NCBI GenBank assembly: GCA_028868545.1
Contig: JAGWUF010000005.1
Span: 1 to 64,000 of the forward strand
Reading direction: 5' to 3'
Length of the DNA stretch: 64,000 bases
DNA from: Lysobacteraceae bacterium
GTDB taxonomy: Bacteria; Pseudomonadota; Gammaproteobacteria; Xanthomonadales; Xanthomonadaceae
Made by a program: the position numbers and the translations under genes
Notes under the pieces: generated by a model
What the model was told of the DNA's origin: nothing
The model's input: the letters and a program-made list of their open reading frames with translations, nothing else
The model's database searches: none
Shown: positions 48,377-58,275 of the stretch, in pieces
How positions within the stretch are numbered: the stretch's first letter is position 1
Layout of the letters: every line of letters starts with the position of its first letter

Positions 48377-48435
48377 CTTCGCCCCCCTGGCGTGTCCGGC
48401 AGATCGAGTCTAGCGCAGTCCGCCGGCCATGACGG

Positions 48436-49689
48436 TCATCCGGCGGGGCCGGCGCGATAGCGGCGATCGACGTAGGTGTCGATCAGTGTGATGAATTCCT
48501 GCGCGATGTGTTCGCCGCGCAGGGTGACGGTCTTCTCGCCATCCACGAACACCGGCGCCGATGGCGCCTCGCCGGTGCCCGGCAGGGAAATGCCGATGTT
48601 GGCGTGACGCGACTCGCCCGGCCCGTTGACCACGCAGCCCATCACCGCCAGCGTCATGTTCTCTGCGCCGGGATGGCTGATCTTCCATTCCGGCATCTTC
48701 GCGCGCACGTGCTCCTGCACCACCTTCGCCAACTCCTGGAAGAACTCGCTGGTGGTGCGCCCGCAACCCGGGCAGGCCGTCACCATCGGCGTGAACGCGC
48801 GCAGGCCCATGGTCTGCAGCAACTCCTGCGCGACGATCACTTCCTGGGTGCGCGAGGCGCCCGGCTCCGGCGTCAGCGAGATGCGGATGGTGTCGCCGAT
48901 GCCTTCCTGCAGCAGCACGCCCAGCGCCGCGCTGGAGGCCACGATGCCCTTGCTGCCGATGCCGGCTTCGGTGAGGCCCAAATGCAGGGCGAAGTCGCTG
49001 CGCCGGGCCAGGTCGCGGTACACCGCGATCAGTTCCTGCACGCCGGACACCTTGGCGCTGAGGATGATTCTCTCGGTCGGCAGGCCCAGCTCCACCGCGC
49101 GCTGCGCCGATTCCAGCGCCGACAGGATCAGCGCCTCGCGCATCACCCGGCCTGCATCCCACGGCTCGGCGCGCTGCGCGTTCTCGTCCATCAGCCGCGC
49201 CGCCAGTGCCTGATCCAGCGAGCCCCAGTTGGCGCCGATCCGCACCGGCTTGCCGTAGCGGATCGCGAATTCGATCAGCTGCGCGAACTGGGTGTCCTTT
49301 TTCTTGCCGAAGCCGACGTTGCCGGGGTTGATGCGGTACTTCGCCAGCGCTTCGGCGCAGGCCGGCTCGTTGCCCAGCAACGTGTGGCCGTTGTAGTGGA
49401 AGTCACCGATGATTGGCACGTGCACGCCCATCATCGCCAGCCGCTCGACGATCCGCGGGATCGCGGCGGCGGCATCGGCGGTGTTCACCGTCACCCGCAC
49501 CAGCTCGGAACCGGCGCGCCAAAGCTCGCCGATCTGCTTGCTGGTGGAGGCCACGTCGGCGGTATCGGTATTGGTCATCGACTGCACGACGACCGGCGCG
49601 CCGCCACCCACCTGCACGCCGCCGATGTCGACGGAACGGGTGATGCGGCGGGCAAGCGGGCCGAAGAGGTCTGGGGCGAGTGTGGTCAT
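48436..49689 (-). CDS. ispG: 4-hydroxy-3-methylbut-2-en-1-yl diphosphate synthase
   Basis: [53 protein letters not shown]. Confidence 0.96.
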   Translation of the reverse strand: MTTLAPDLFGPLARRITRSVDIGGVQVGGGAPVVVQSMTNTDTADVASTSKQIGELWRAGSELVRVTVNTADAAAAIPRIVERLAMMGVHVPIIGDFHYNGHTLLGNEPACAEALAKYRINPGNVGFGKKKDTQFAQLIEFAIRYGKPVRIGANWGSLDQALAARLMDENAQRAEPWDAGRVMREALILSALESAQRAVELGLPTERIILSAKVSGVQELIAVYRDLARRSDFALHLGLTEAGIGSKGIVASSAALGVLLQEGIGDTIRISLTPEPGASRTQEVIVAQELLQTMGLRAFTPMVTACPGCGRTTSEFFQELAKVVQEHVRAKMPEWKISHPGAENMTLAVMGCVVNGPGESRHANIGISLPGTGEAPSAPVFVDGEKTVTLRGEHIAQEFITLIDTYVDRRYRAGPAG

Positions 49690-49714
49690 GCGGGCATTTT
49701 AGCGGGCTACTCGC

Positions 49715-49831
49715 TTCCGGGGTCTGCCTGCCCCCTGCGGTTCGCCGCTTAGGCTCCGCATCCAGCTCCGATGCGCGGCCGCGCGCCATCCATGGCGCGC
49801 TCGAACCGCAGGGGGCAGGCAGACCCCGGAA
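49715..49831. repeat. Highly structured palindromic element between divergent ispG and xseA
   Basis: Perfect 30-nt arms TTCCGGGGTCTGCCTGCCCCCTGCGGTTCG / CGAACCGCAGGGGGCAGGCAGACCCCGGAA around two inner hairpins (49757-49775; 49781-49800). Confidence 0.9.
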
Positions 49832-49883
49832 CCCACCTCCACGCGAAGAGCAGTCAGTCGCCCATTGACGCTACGATGCCCCC

Positions 49884-51215
49884 ATGCAGCGCCCCGCCCA
49901 CATCCTCACCCCCAGCCAGCTGAACACGCTGGCGCGCGACCTGCTGGAAGGCAGCTTTCCCAGCGTGGTGGTGGAGGGCGAGATCGGCAACATCGCGCGG
50001 CCGTCGTCGGGCCACCTGTACTTCACCCTCAAGGACGCGCGTGCACAGGTGCGCTGCGCGCTGTTCAAGCCCAAGAGCCAGTGGCTGAACTTCGTCCCGC
50101 GCGAAGGCCTGAAGGTGCTGGCGCGCGGGCGGTTGACCCTGTACGAGGCGCGCGGCGACTATCAGCTGGTGCTGGACGGGATGGAAGACGCCGGCGAGGG
50201 CGCGCTGCGGCGGGCGTATGAAGAACTGCAGGCGCGGCTGCAGGCGGAAGGGCTGTTCGATGCCGCCCGCAAGCGCACCCTGCCCGCTTTCCCGCGCCGG
50301 ATCGCGGTGCTGACTTCACCCTCCGGCGCGGTGATCCGCGACATCGCCAGCGTGCTGCGGCGGCGCTTTCCCTTGCTCGATGTCGAACTGCTGCCGGTGC
50401 CGGTGCAAGGCGAAGGCGCGGCAGCCCAGATCCGCAACACGCTGCTGCGCGCCGACGCCAGCGCCCGTTATGACGTGCTGCTGTTGGCCCGCGGTGGCGG
50501 TTCGCTGGAAGATTTGTGGGCCTTCAACGACGAAGCACTGGCGCGCGCGATTGCCGCCTGCGCCACGCCGGTAGTGTCGGCGATCGGCCATGAAACCGAT
50601 TTCTCGCTGAGCGACTACGCCGCCGACCTGCGTGCGCCCACACCGTCGGCTGCGGCCGAGTTGCTGGTGCCCGATGCCGCCGTGCTGGCGGCGCGGCTGG
50701 CCACCCTGCAGCGGCAGTTGCAGGCCCAGCAGGCGCATGCCCTGCGCCAGTACATGCAGCGCAGCGATCGCGCCTTCCTGCGGCTGCAGGCGCAGCGCCC
50801 GCAGGCGCGGCTGGCGGCGCAGGCACAGCGTGCGGCACAGGTGCGGCTGCGGCTGGACAACGCCATTGCCCGCCGGCTGGAACGCGAGCATGCGGCCCTG
50901 CGTCATGCCGACGCCGTGTTGCGTGCCCGGCACCCGCAACGCCACCTGCAACAGCTGCGCGAACGCCTGCACCTGCTGGCGCAGCGGCCGCAGGCCTTGA
51001 TTGCCCAGCGTCTGCAGCACGAAACCCTGCACTTGCGCGGCCTGGCCCGCGCCTTGCATGCGATCAGCCCGCTGGCCACGGTGGCACGCGGCTACAGCAT
51101 CCTGCAACACGACGACGGTCGCATCATCCGCCGCCGCGAGGATGCCGCAACCGGTGACCGCCTGCGCGCACGCCTGCAGGATGGCGAATTGCAGGTGCAG
51201 GTGGTCGAACCATGA
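49884..51215 (+). CDS. xseA: Exodeoxyribonuclease VII large subunit
   Basis: [70 protein letters not shown]. Confidence 0.95.
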   Translation: MQRPAHILTPSQLNTLARDLLEGSFPSVVVEGEIGNIARPSSGHLYFTLKDARAQVRCALFKPKSQWLNFVPREGLKVLARGRLTLYEARGDYQLVLDGMEDAGEGALRRAYEELQARLQAEGLFDAARKRTLPAFPRRIAVLTSPSGAVIRDIASVLRRRFPLLDVELLPVPVQGEGAAAQIRNTLLRADASARYDVLLLARGGGSLEDLWAFNDEALARAIAACATPVVSAIGHETDFSLSDYAADLRAPTPSAAAELLVPDAAVLAARLATLQRQLQAQQAHALRQYMQRSDRAFLRLQAQRPQARLAAQAQRAAQVRLRLDNAIARRLEREHAALRHADAVLRARHPQRHLQQLRERLHLLAQRPQALIAQRLQHETLHLRGLARALHAISPLATVARGYSILQHDDGRIIRRREDAATGDRLRARLQDGELQVQVVEP

Positions 51216-51257
51216 CGCAGCCGCCCGTGCTGCGGGCGGCACGGCCGCAATGCCGGA

Positions 51258-54107
51258 TCAGGTGTTGGCCAACGGCATCGGCTGGCTGAACAGGAAGCCC
51301 TGCGCGTAGATGCAGCCCAGTGCCTGCAGCTGGTCGCGCTGGTGTGCGCTCTCCACGCCTTCGGCGATCTGCTCGATGCCCAGGCTGTTGGCCAGTGCCA
51401 GGATGGCGCGAATCACCGCCACGCTTTCGTTGCAGGTGTCGCCGTCCAGCCCGGCCACGAAACTGCGGTCGATCTTCAGGCTGGCAATCGGGAAACGGTG
51501 CAGGTACGACAACGCCGAGAAGCCGGTGCCGAAATCATCCAGTTGTGCCAGCACCCCGTGCTGGCGCAGCAGATCCAGGCATTCCAGCGTGCGCGGCGCA
51601 TCGTCCAGCAGTGCCACCTCGGTGATTTCCACCCGCAACCGCGCCGGTGCCACGCCATGCGTTTCCAGCAAGCTCAGCAGGCGGCTGGCGAAATCCGGCA
51701 CCCGGAAATGCCGCGGCGAAACATTGATCGCCACATAGCCCGGCAGGACGTGGCGGGCCATGTCGGCAACCACCCGCTCGTACATCAGCCAGTCGATCTG
51801 TTCGATCAGGCCGCTTTCCTCGCCCACGTCGAGGAACTCGCCGGGCGCAAGCACGCCCCGTTGCTCGTGCTGCCAACGCAGCAGCGCCTCGTGCCCGATG
51901 GTCTTGCCGGTCTGCAGGCAGACGATGGATTGATAGTAGGGAATGAAGCGCTCGGCCTGGATGGCGCGGCGCAGGTCGGTTTCCAGATCCAGCGCACGAA
52001 TCGCCTCGCGGTGCATCTGTTCATCGAACAACACGCACTGGTCGCGGCCGCCACTCTTGGCGCGGTACATCGCGGCGTCGGCGTCGCGCAGCATTTCCTC
52101 GCCATTGCGATAGCGGGGATGCCAGATCGCGATACCGATACTGGCCCCCGGATACAGCTCGCGCCCCGCCACCCAGACCGGGATGGACAACGACGACAGC
52201 ACCCGGCTCGCCAATTCCTCCGCCATTTCCGGGCCTTCCAGCCCTTCTGCCAGGATTGCGAATTCGTCGCCGCCCAGGCGCGACACCACATCATTGCTGC
52301 GCACGCTGCCGACGATGCGGCGCCCGACTTCCACCAGCAGCTCGTCGCCCACCGCATGCCCCACGCTGTCATTGACCAGCTTGAACCGATCCAGATCCAT
52401 GAACAGCACGGCGAAGCACGCCTCGGGATGGTTGCCGGCCACCGTGATCGCCCGTCCCAGCCGTTCCAGCAACTGCACCCGGTTGGGCAGGCCGGTCAGC
52501 ACGTCGTGGGTGGCCTGGTGGATCAACTTGCGCTCGGCGCGCAAGCGCTCGCCGATCTGCTCCACCAGTTCGGCATTGGCTTCGGCCAGCTCCCGGGTGC
52601 GCTCGCTGACCCGATGCTCGAGGCTGGAATGCGCCTGCATCAGTCGATCCTGCGCCAGCTTGCGGGTCAGGCCGCTGCCGATGTGGATGGCGACGAAGGT
52701 CAGCAGGTCCTGGTCGCGGTAGTTGAACATGATGTCGCGCGAATAACTCTGCACGGCGATCACGCCCACCACCTTGTCTTCCCGCAGCAACGGCACGCCC
52801 AGCCAGCACTGGGCCATGGTGCCGAAATCGCCCACCCGTCCTTCCGCCCGCAGACGCAGGATGACGTCGCGGTCGGCCAGCATCGGTTTGCCGGTTTTCA
52901 ACACGTATTCGGTCATCCCGTCGGCGGGTTTGCGGGCCTTGCGATCGGCATCGCGCTCATCCACCGAATACGGGAACTCCAGCATGCTGCCGTCTTCGGA
53001 CAAGGTGGCGATGTAGAAATTCCGCGCATACAGCAGGCCGCTCACCGCGTCGTGCACCTCGGCATAGAAATGCGCCAGGCTCTCGCTGGTCATCGACAGC
53101 TCGGCAATGCGGAACAACGCACGCTGGATGTCCTGGATGCGCTTGCGCTCCATCACCTCCGCTTTCAGGTCCTCGTTGGTGCGCTGCAATTCCACGGTGC
53201 GCTCCGCCACCCGCACCTCCAGGCGATTGCGTGCCTCGCGTCGCTCCAGCGCGGTCAGCACGTGCTGGGCCACGAACGCCAGCAGGATGCGGTCGTCTTC
53301 GGTATAGGCGTTGGCCTGCCGGTAGTGCTGCACCACCAGCGCGCCGGCCACGCGTTCGTCGCGGCTCATCGGCACGCCCAGCCAGTCGGCGCTGTCGGGG
53401 CCGCTGACGTCGGAATGGCCGATGCCATGTGTCTCGCGCAGCACCATCGAAGGCCCGCGCAGGGTTTCGCCGGAACGCAGCAGGTGCAAGGTCAGGCTGT
53501 TTTCCAGCTCGGCAATCGGGATTTCCAACTCCGGGTCGTTGACGAACGGATCCAGCTGATCGACGAAATAGATGAACCGCATCGACTGCCGAAGATCGTC
53601 GTAACGCACGATGTAGAAGTTCTCGGCATACATCAGCTCGCCGACGATGGCATGCACGCGCCGCAGCATCACCGGCAATTCCAGGTTGCTGCCGGCCAGA
53701 TCGGCGATCTCGTACAGGGCTTGCCGCAGCTGTTCGGAACGCTGCAGGGTGTCGATCCGGTTGTTGGCGAACTCCAGCCTTGCCGCCTGCTCCACCAGCA
53801 ACCGCGCCACATGCATCCAGCGCTCGATCGCATCCTGGCTCAACGGCTGCGGGCAGCTGAACACCACGCACAGCGCAATGCCTTCCGGCCCCAGCCAGGG
53901 TAGCCGCAGGGCACCCTCCGCCGGATTGCCGGCACCGAACAGTTCGCACCCCTTGCCCAGTGCCGCGTGCTGCCATTCCACCCGCACCCGCGCGCCGGCA
54001 GGCAGCAACCGGGCCAGGTGCTCGGCAACACCCGCAAACGCACCCGCGCGCCGACGATGCTCAGAATCCTTGGAAGGCAGGGTTGCCACTGTCAAGCTTG
54101 CGTTCAT
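51258..54107 (-). CDS. GAF-domain GGDEF-EAL protein (c-di-GMP turnover)
   Basis: GGDEF RLGGDEFAILAEG; EAL YYQSIVCLQTGKTIGHEALLRW; two GAF-like N-terminal regions. Confidence 0.9.
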   Translation of the reverse strand: MNASLTVATLPSKDSEHRRRAGAFAGVAEHLARLLPAGARVRVEWQHAALGKGCELFGAGNPAEGALRLPWLGPEGIALCVVFSCPQPLSQDAIERWMHVARLLVEQAARLEFANNRIDTLQRSEQLRQALYEIADLAGSNLELPVMLRRVHAIVGELMYAENFYIVRYDDLRQSMRFIYFVDQLDPFVNDPELEIPIAELENSLTLHLLRSGETLRGPSMVLRETHGIGHSDVSGPDSADWLGVPMSRDERVAGALVVQHYRQANAYTEDDRILLAFVAQHVLTALERREARNRLEVRVAERTVELQRTNEDLKAEVMERKRIQDIQRALFRIAELSMTSESLAHFYAEVHDAVSGLLYARNFYIATLSEDGSMLEFPYSVDERDADRKARKPADGMTEYVLKTGKPMLADRDVILRLRAEGRVGDFGTMAQCWLGVPLLREDKVVGVIAVQSYSRDIMFNYRDQDLLTFVAIHIGSGLTRKLAQDRLMQAHSSLEHRVSERTRELAEANAELVEQIGERLRAERKLIHQATHDVLTGLPNRVQLLERLGRAITVAGNHPEACFAVLFMDLDRFKLVNDSVGHAVGDELLVEVGRRIVGSVRSNDVVSRLGGDEFAILAEGLEGPEMAEELASRVLSSLSIPVWVAGRELYPGASIGIAIWHPRYRNGEEMLRDADAAMYRAKSGGRDQCVLFDEQMHREAIRALDLETDLRRAIQAERFIPYYQSIVCLQTGKTIGHEALLRWQHEQRGVLAPGEFLDVGEESGLIEQIDWLMYERVVADMARHVLPGYVAINVSPRHFRVPDFASRLLSLLETHGVAPARLRVEITEVALLDDAPRTLECLDLLRQHGVLAQLDDFGTGFSALSYLHRFPIASLKIDRSFVAGLDGDTCNESVAVIRAILALANSLGIEQIAEGVESAHQRDQLQALGCIYAQGFLFSQPMPLANT

Positions 54108-54285
54108 CTTTCCGCATATTGCCTGCAACCGTTGCTGGATGCCACGTCTTTCATCTCTCGCTTGCCAACCCCGGCCCCGGCCTTGATCCGTTGACCCGGG
54201 CATGTCCCGCCCGCTTGCCACGCGCCCGCATCGCCCCGCACTCTTCCCGCCGGCAGCGGCTGCCCGTACCCTGTGGCCGGTGGAG

Positions 54286-54828
54286 ATGCCCGATGTCAGT
54301 GATGAAGCCTTGATGCTGGCCTATGCCGCCGGTGACGTCGGCGCATTCGAGCGGCTCTATGCACGCCACCGGCAGAAACTCTATCGCCACCTGCTGCGCC
54401 AGCTGCGCGACAATGCGTTGGCCGATGAGCTGTTCCAGGATGTCTGGCAGCGCGTCATCGCCGCACGCGGCAGCTGGACACCGGATGCAGGCTTTGCCAC
54501 CTGGCTCTACACCATCGCCCACCATCGGCTGGGGGATCACTGGCGTGCGCTCAAGCACCGCCCGGCGGCGCCCGCCGACGCCGAGGAACGGTTGGCGAGG
54601 CTTGCCGACGGGCAGACGCCGGAACGGGTGTTGTCCGATTTCGAACGCCGCCGCCAGCTGCAGTTGGCGCTGGATGATCTGCCCACGGAGCAACGCGAAG
54701 TCTTGCTGCTGCGGCTGGAACAGGACATGACACTGGAAGAGATCGGGCAGGTGACGGGGGCGGGCCGGGAAACGGTGAAGTCCCGCCTGCGCTATGCCAT
54801 GGACAAACTGCGCACGAGGCTGGCCTGA
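54286..54828 (+). CDS. ECF-type RNA polymerase sigma factor
   Basis: FERLYARHRQKLYRHLLRQLRDNALADELFQDVWQRVI (region 2), LPTEQREVLLLRLEQDMTLEEIGQVTGAGRETVKSRLRYAMDKLR (region 4). Confidence 0.9.
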   Translation: MPDVSDEALMLAYAAGDVGAFERLYARHRQKLYRHLLRQLRDNALADELFQDVWQRVIAARGSWTPDAGFATWLYTIAHHRLGDHWRALKHRPAAPADAEERLARLADGQTPERVLSDFERRRQLQLALDDLPTEQREVLLLRLEQDMTLEEIGQVTGAGRETVKSRLRYAMDKLRTRLA

Positions 54829-55751
54829 TGTCCCTGCCCCCGCGCGAACCGTTGAGCCCCGAAGAGCGCGCCCTGGCGGCCCGGCTGCCGCGTCCGGCCG
54901 GCCGCAGCGAGCCCGATGCCGGACTGGATGCGCGCATCCTCGCCGCGGCGCAGGCAGCCGTGCAGGCCACCGCCCCCCCTGCTGCGCCGGCGCCGGCGCC
55001 GGTGGCGCACCCGCCACGGCAGCGGGCCGCACGGCGCTGGGCCACGCCACTGGCGCTGGCCGCCTCGCTGGGCCTGGCGGTGGGCCTGGCTTGGCAGGTT
55101 CAGCGCGAGCCCCACCGGCCCGCGTCGCCCACCGCCGCCACGGTCGTCACGGCGGCCGCCGAGCAAGCCCCGGCGACGGCACCCGGCAACGCCCTTCCGC
55201 AGCCACCGCCCCCCCCTGCAGGTGCGCTGTCGGCGAAGCAACCGGCAGCGGCTGCACCGCCCGCCGCGCCGACGATGGCCCGCCCGCCCACCCCGGAAGC
55301 CCCGCCGGTGGTGCTGCAAACGCCGCGCGCATTTCCGGCCGAAGCCGCCGCGCCACCCGTCGTCGCGCCCCCTGCCCCGCCCGCCGCGCCGCTGCAGGAG
55401 GCAGAACCTGCCAGCCAGCGCAACGCAACCACCGTCCCTGCTGCCGACGCCCTGGCGGCGCCGGCGCCGGGCCGGCCGGCGGGCAGCCTGAGCAAGGCCC
55501 TGCGGGCCGCCCCACCGCCCGCTGCCGCAGCAGCGGATGCCCCGCTGGAGGACGTGCCGCCGGCCACCATGAACGACCCCGCCGCGCGCGACGCCTGGCT
55601 GCGGCGCATCCAGGCCCTGCAGGCCGAAGGCAACCTGGACGCGGCGCGCGCCAGCCTGGCCGAGTTCCGCCGTCGCTACCCCGATGCAAAACTGCCGGCA
55701 GACCTGCGCAACCTGGACGCCGTGCCGGCAGCACCCGACAGCCGGCGCTAA
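54828..55751 (+). CDS. Putative anti-sigma factor-like membrane protein, Ala/Pro-rich
   Basis: Overlaps the sigma-factor stop (TGATG); one TM (WATPLALAASLGLAVGLAW); C-terminal WLRRIQALQAEGNLDAARASLAEFRRRYPDAKLPADLR. Confidence 0.7.
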   Translation: MSLPPREPLSPEERALAARLPRPAGRSEPDAGLDARILAAAQAAVQATAPPAAPAPAPVAHPPRQRAARRWATPLALAASLGLAVGLAWQVQREPHRPASPTAATVVTAAAEQAPATAPGNALPQPPPPPAGALSAKQPAAAAPPAAPTMARPPTPEAPPVVLQTPRAFPAEAAAPPVVAPPAPPAAPLQEAEPASQRNATTVPAADALAAPAPGRPAGSLSKALRAAPPPAAAAADAPLEDVPPATMNDPAARDAWLRRIQALQAEGNLDAARASLAEFRRRYPDAKLPADLRNLDAVPAAPDSRR

Positions 55752-55760
55752 ACTGCGCGG

Positions 55761-57521
55761 ATGAACTCCCCCTCCCCGGTGCCGCGCAAGGCACCCATCG
55801 GCTCGCTGCGCGCCCTGTGGCCCTTCATCCGCCAGCACCTTGGCCTGTTCATCGCCTGGCTGGTGGCGCTGGCGTGTTCATCCACCGCCACCCTCAGCCT
55901 GCCGGTGGCGTTCCGGCAGATGATCGACCATGGCTTCAGCAGCGGCACCAACATCGACCGCACCTTCGGCTTCGTGCTGGTGGTGATCGTGGCACTGGCG
56001 CTGGCCACCGCCGCCCGCTACTTCTTCGTCACCTTGCTGGGCGAAAAAGTGGTGGCCGACCTGCGCACCCGGCTGTACGCGCATCTGCTGCATCTGGATG
56101 CCGGCTTCTACGACCGCAGCCGCAGCGGCGAGCTGGTCTCACGCCTCACCGCCGATGCCGAACTGCTGCGCAGCGTGATCGCCTCCAGCATGTCGGTGGC
56201 CTTGCGCAGCAGCGTCACCGTGATCGGCTCGATGGTGATGCTGTTCATCACCAGCCCCAAATTGGCGGCGTGGGCACTGCTGGGCATCCCGCTGGCGGTG
56301 GCCCCGATCATCATCGGTGCGCGCCGCATCCAGAAAGTCTCGCGCGCCAGTCAGGACCGGGTGGCCGACGCCAATGCGCTGGCCACCGAGGCGCTGGGCG
56401 CGGTGCGCACGGTGCAGGCGCACTCGCGCGAAGGCTTCGAACGTGGCCGCTACGCGCAGGCGATGGCCACCGCCGTGGCCACCGCGCGCAAACGCATCGC
56501 CGCGCAGGCGCTGGTGACCGGGGTGGCCATCAGCCTGATCTTCGGTGCGGTGATCGTGGTGCTGTGGTCGGGCGCGCACGACGTCATCAATGGCCGGCTG
56601 AGCGCCGGTGCGCTGGGCCAATTCGTGATGTACGCGATGATCGGCGGCGGCTCGGTGGGCGCACTGGCGGAAGTCTGGAACGAACTGCAGAAAGCCGCCG
56701 GCGGCATGGGCCGCATCCACGAGCTGCTGGAAGAGCGACCGGCGATTTCCGCCCCGCAACATCCGGCCACGCTGGCCTTGCCGGTGCGCGGCGACATCCG
56801 CTTCGACGACGTCACCTTCCACTACCCGCAGCGCCCGGATGCACCGGCGCTGGAAGGTTTCAGTCTGCATCTGAAACCGGGCGAAACGGTGGCACTGGTG
56901 GGCCCGTCGGGTGCCGGCAAAAGCACCGTGATCGCGATGCTGCTGCGCTTCCACGACCCGGATCAGGGCCGCATCCTGCTGGACGGGCAGGCCATCGTCG
57001 AACTGGATCCCGCCCGGCTGCGCGAAGCGATTGCGCTGGTGCCGCAGGCCCCGGTGATCTTTGCCGCCAGCGCCGCCGACAACATCCGCTACGGCAAGCT
57101 CGACGCCAGCGACGCCGAACTGCGTCGTGCCGCCGATTCGGCCAAGGCCAGCGGCTTTCTGGATGCGTTGCCGGACGGGTTTGCCAGCGAACTGGGCGAG
57201 CGCGGTGCGCGCCTGTCGGGCGGCCAGCAGCAACGCATCGCGATTGCCCGGGCCTTGCTGAAGGACGCGCCCATCCTGCTGCTGGATGAAGCCACCTCGG
57301 CGCTGGACGCACAAAGCGAGCGCGATGTGCAGCAGGCGCTGGAAAACCTGATGCAGGGCCGCACCACCCTGGTGGTGGCGCACCGGCTGGCCACCGTGCT
57401 CAAGGCCGACCGCATCGTGGTGATGGACCACGGCCGCATCATCGCCGAGGGCACCCACGCCGAGCTGCTGGCGCAGGGCGGGCTGTACGCGGAGTTGGCG
57501 AAGCTGCAATTCCTCGACTGA
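55761..57521 (+). CDS. ABC exporter, fused TM and ATPase domains (MsbA/multidrug-like)
   Basis: Walker A VGPSGAGKSTVIAMLL; LSGGQQQRIAIARALLKDAPILLLDEATSALD. Confidence 0.93.
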   Translation: MNSPSPVPRKAPIGSLRALWPFIRQHLGLFIAWLVALACSSTATLSLPVAFRQMIDHGFSSGTNIDRTFGFVLVVIVALALATAARYFFVTLLGEKVVADLRTRLYAHLLHLDAGFYDRSRSGELVSRLTADAELLRSVIASSMSVALRSSVTVIGSMVMLFITSPKLAAWALLGIPLAVAPIIIGARRIQKVSRASQDRVADANALATEALGAVRTVQAHSREGFERGRYAQAMATAVATARKRIAAQALVTGVAISLIFGAVIVVLWSGAHDVINGRLSAGALGQFVMYAMIGGGSVGALAEVWNELQKAAGGMGRIHELLEERPAISAPQHPATLALPVRGDIRFDDVTFHYPQRPDAPALEGFSLHLKPGETVALVGPSGAGKSTVIAMLLRFHDPDQGRILLDGQAIVELDPARLREAIALVPQAPVIFAASAADNIRYGKLDASDAELRRAADSAKASGFLDALPDGFASELGERGARLSGGQQQRIAIARALLKDAPILLLDEATSALDAQSERDVQQALENLMQGRTTLVVAHRLATVLKADRIVVMDHGRIIAEGTHAELLAQGGLYAELAKLQFLD

Positions 57522-57538
57522 GCCGGTTGCTCGATCTT

Positions 57539-57564
57539 CCCTCTCCCCGCGGGCGGGGAGAGGG
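57539..57564. terminator. Hairpin between convergent ABC exporter and DUF1318 genes
   Basis: CCCTCTCCCCG-cggg-CGGGGAGAGGG. Confidence 0.6.
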
Positions 57565-57608
57565 TGGCGATGCCGGGTGCGGGGCGGCGCGCGCAGCGAG
57601 CCGTGCGT

Positions 57609-58244
57609 TTACTTCTGCTTCCACGCCCCGCCGGCCTGGTACCACCAGCCAGCCTTCGCACTGGCGATCCACTGCTTGGCAAACACGCCGCGGATCTGCT
57701 CTTCCCATTCCGGATGGCCATTGGCCACCGCCACCTCGCGGTACACCGCCTTGCGGTCGCGGTTGTCGTCGGCCACCGCGGAATTGAGCGCCACCCGATC
57801 CTTCAATTCCACCTTCGCCGCATCGCGCACGCTGATCAGGCCATCGCTGGTGAAGCCCAGTGCACCGCTGTCGAACCCGCCACGCAGGCTGCCGTTGAAG
57901 CGCGCCTCCATGCGCGACTGGATGGCCTGGATCGCGGGCGTCTTGATGCTGATGTCCGGTGCCGCCTGCGCCTGCGCGCTGCCGATCCCCAGCAACACCC
58001 ACGGGTCGAACCCATCCAGCTGCATCCGCACCGGCCGGGCCTGCAGGGCCATGCCACCGCCGCCGGCCGGGGCCTCCTTGATCTGCACCTTGTCACCTTC
58101 GCTGATGACCTTTTCCACGAACTGGCGGGCCGCCTCCTTGGCTTCCGCCGCCGGGAAATACACGTTGATCGTCACGCATGCGCTGAGCAGCAACGTGCTC
58201 ACCACCGGCGTGCTTGCCACCGTGAGACCCATCCACTGTTTCAT
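57609..58244 (-). CDS. YdbL-like (DUF1318) lipoprotein
   Basis: Lipobox LLLSACVTINVYFPAAEAKEAA; C-terminal ISVRDAAKVELKDRVALNSAVADDNRDRKAVYREVA... Confidence 0.8.
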   Translation of the reverse strand: MKQWMGLTVASTPVVSTLLLSACVTINVYFPAAEAKEAARQFVEKVISEGDKVQIKEAPAGGGGMALQARPVRMQLDGFDPWVLLGIGSAQAQAAPDISIKTPAIQAIQSRMEARFNGSLRGGFDSGALGFTSDGLISVRDAAKVELKDRVALNSAVADDNRDRKAVYREVAVANGHPEWEEQIRGVFAKQWIASAKAGWWYQAGGAWKQK

Positions 58245-58275
58245 TGCCTTGCTCCTCGTCGTCCGTTGTCCTGCA

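Noticed and set aside
46319-48460. 713-aa plus-strand ORF
   Set aside because: Antisense to the HD-GYP gene
51342-53903. 853-aa plus-strand ORF
   Set aside because: Antisense to the GGDEF-EAL gene
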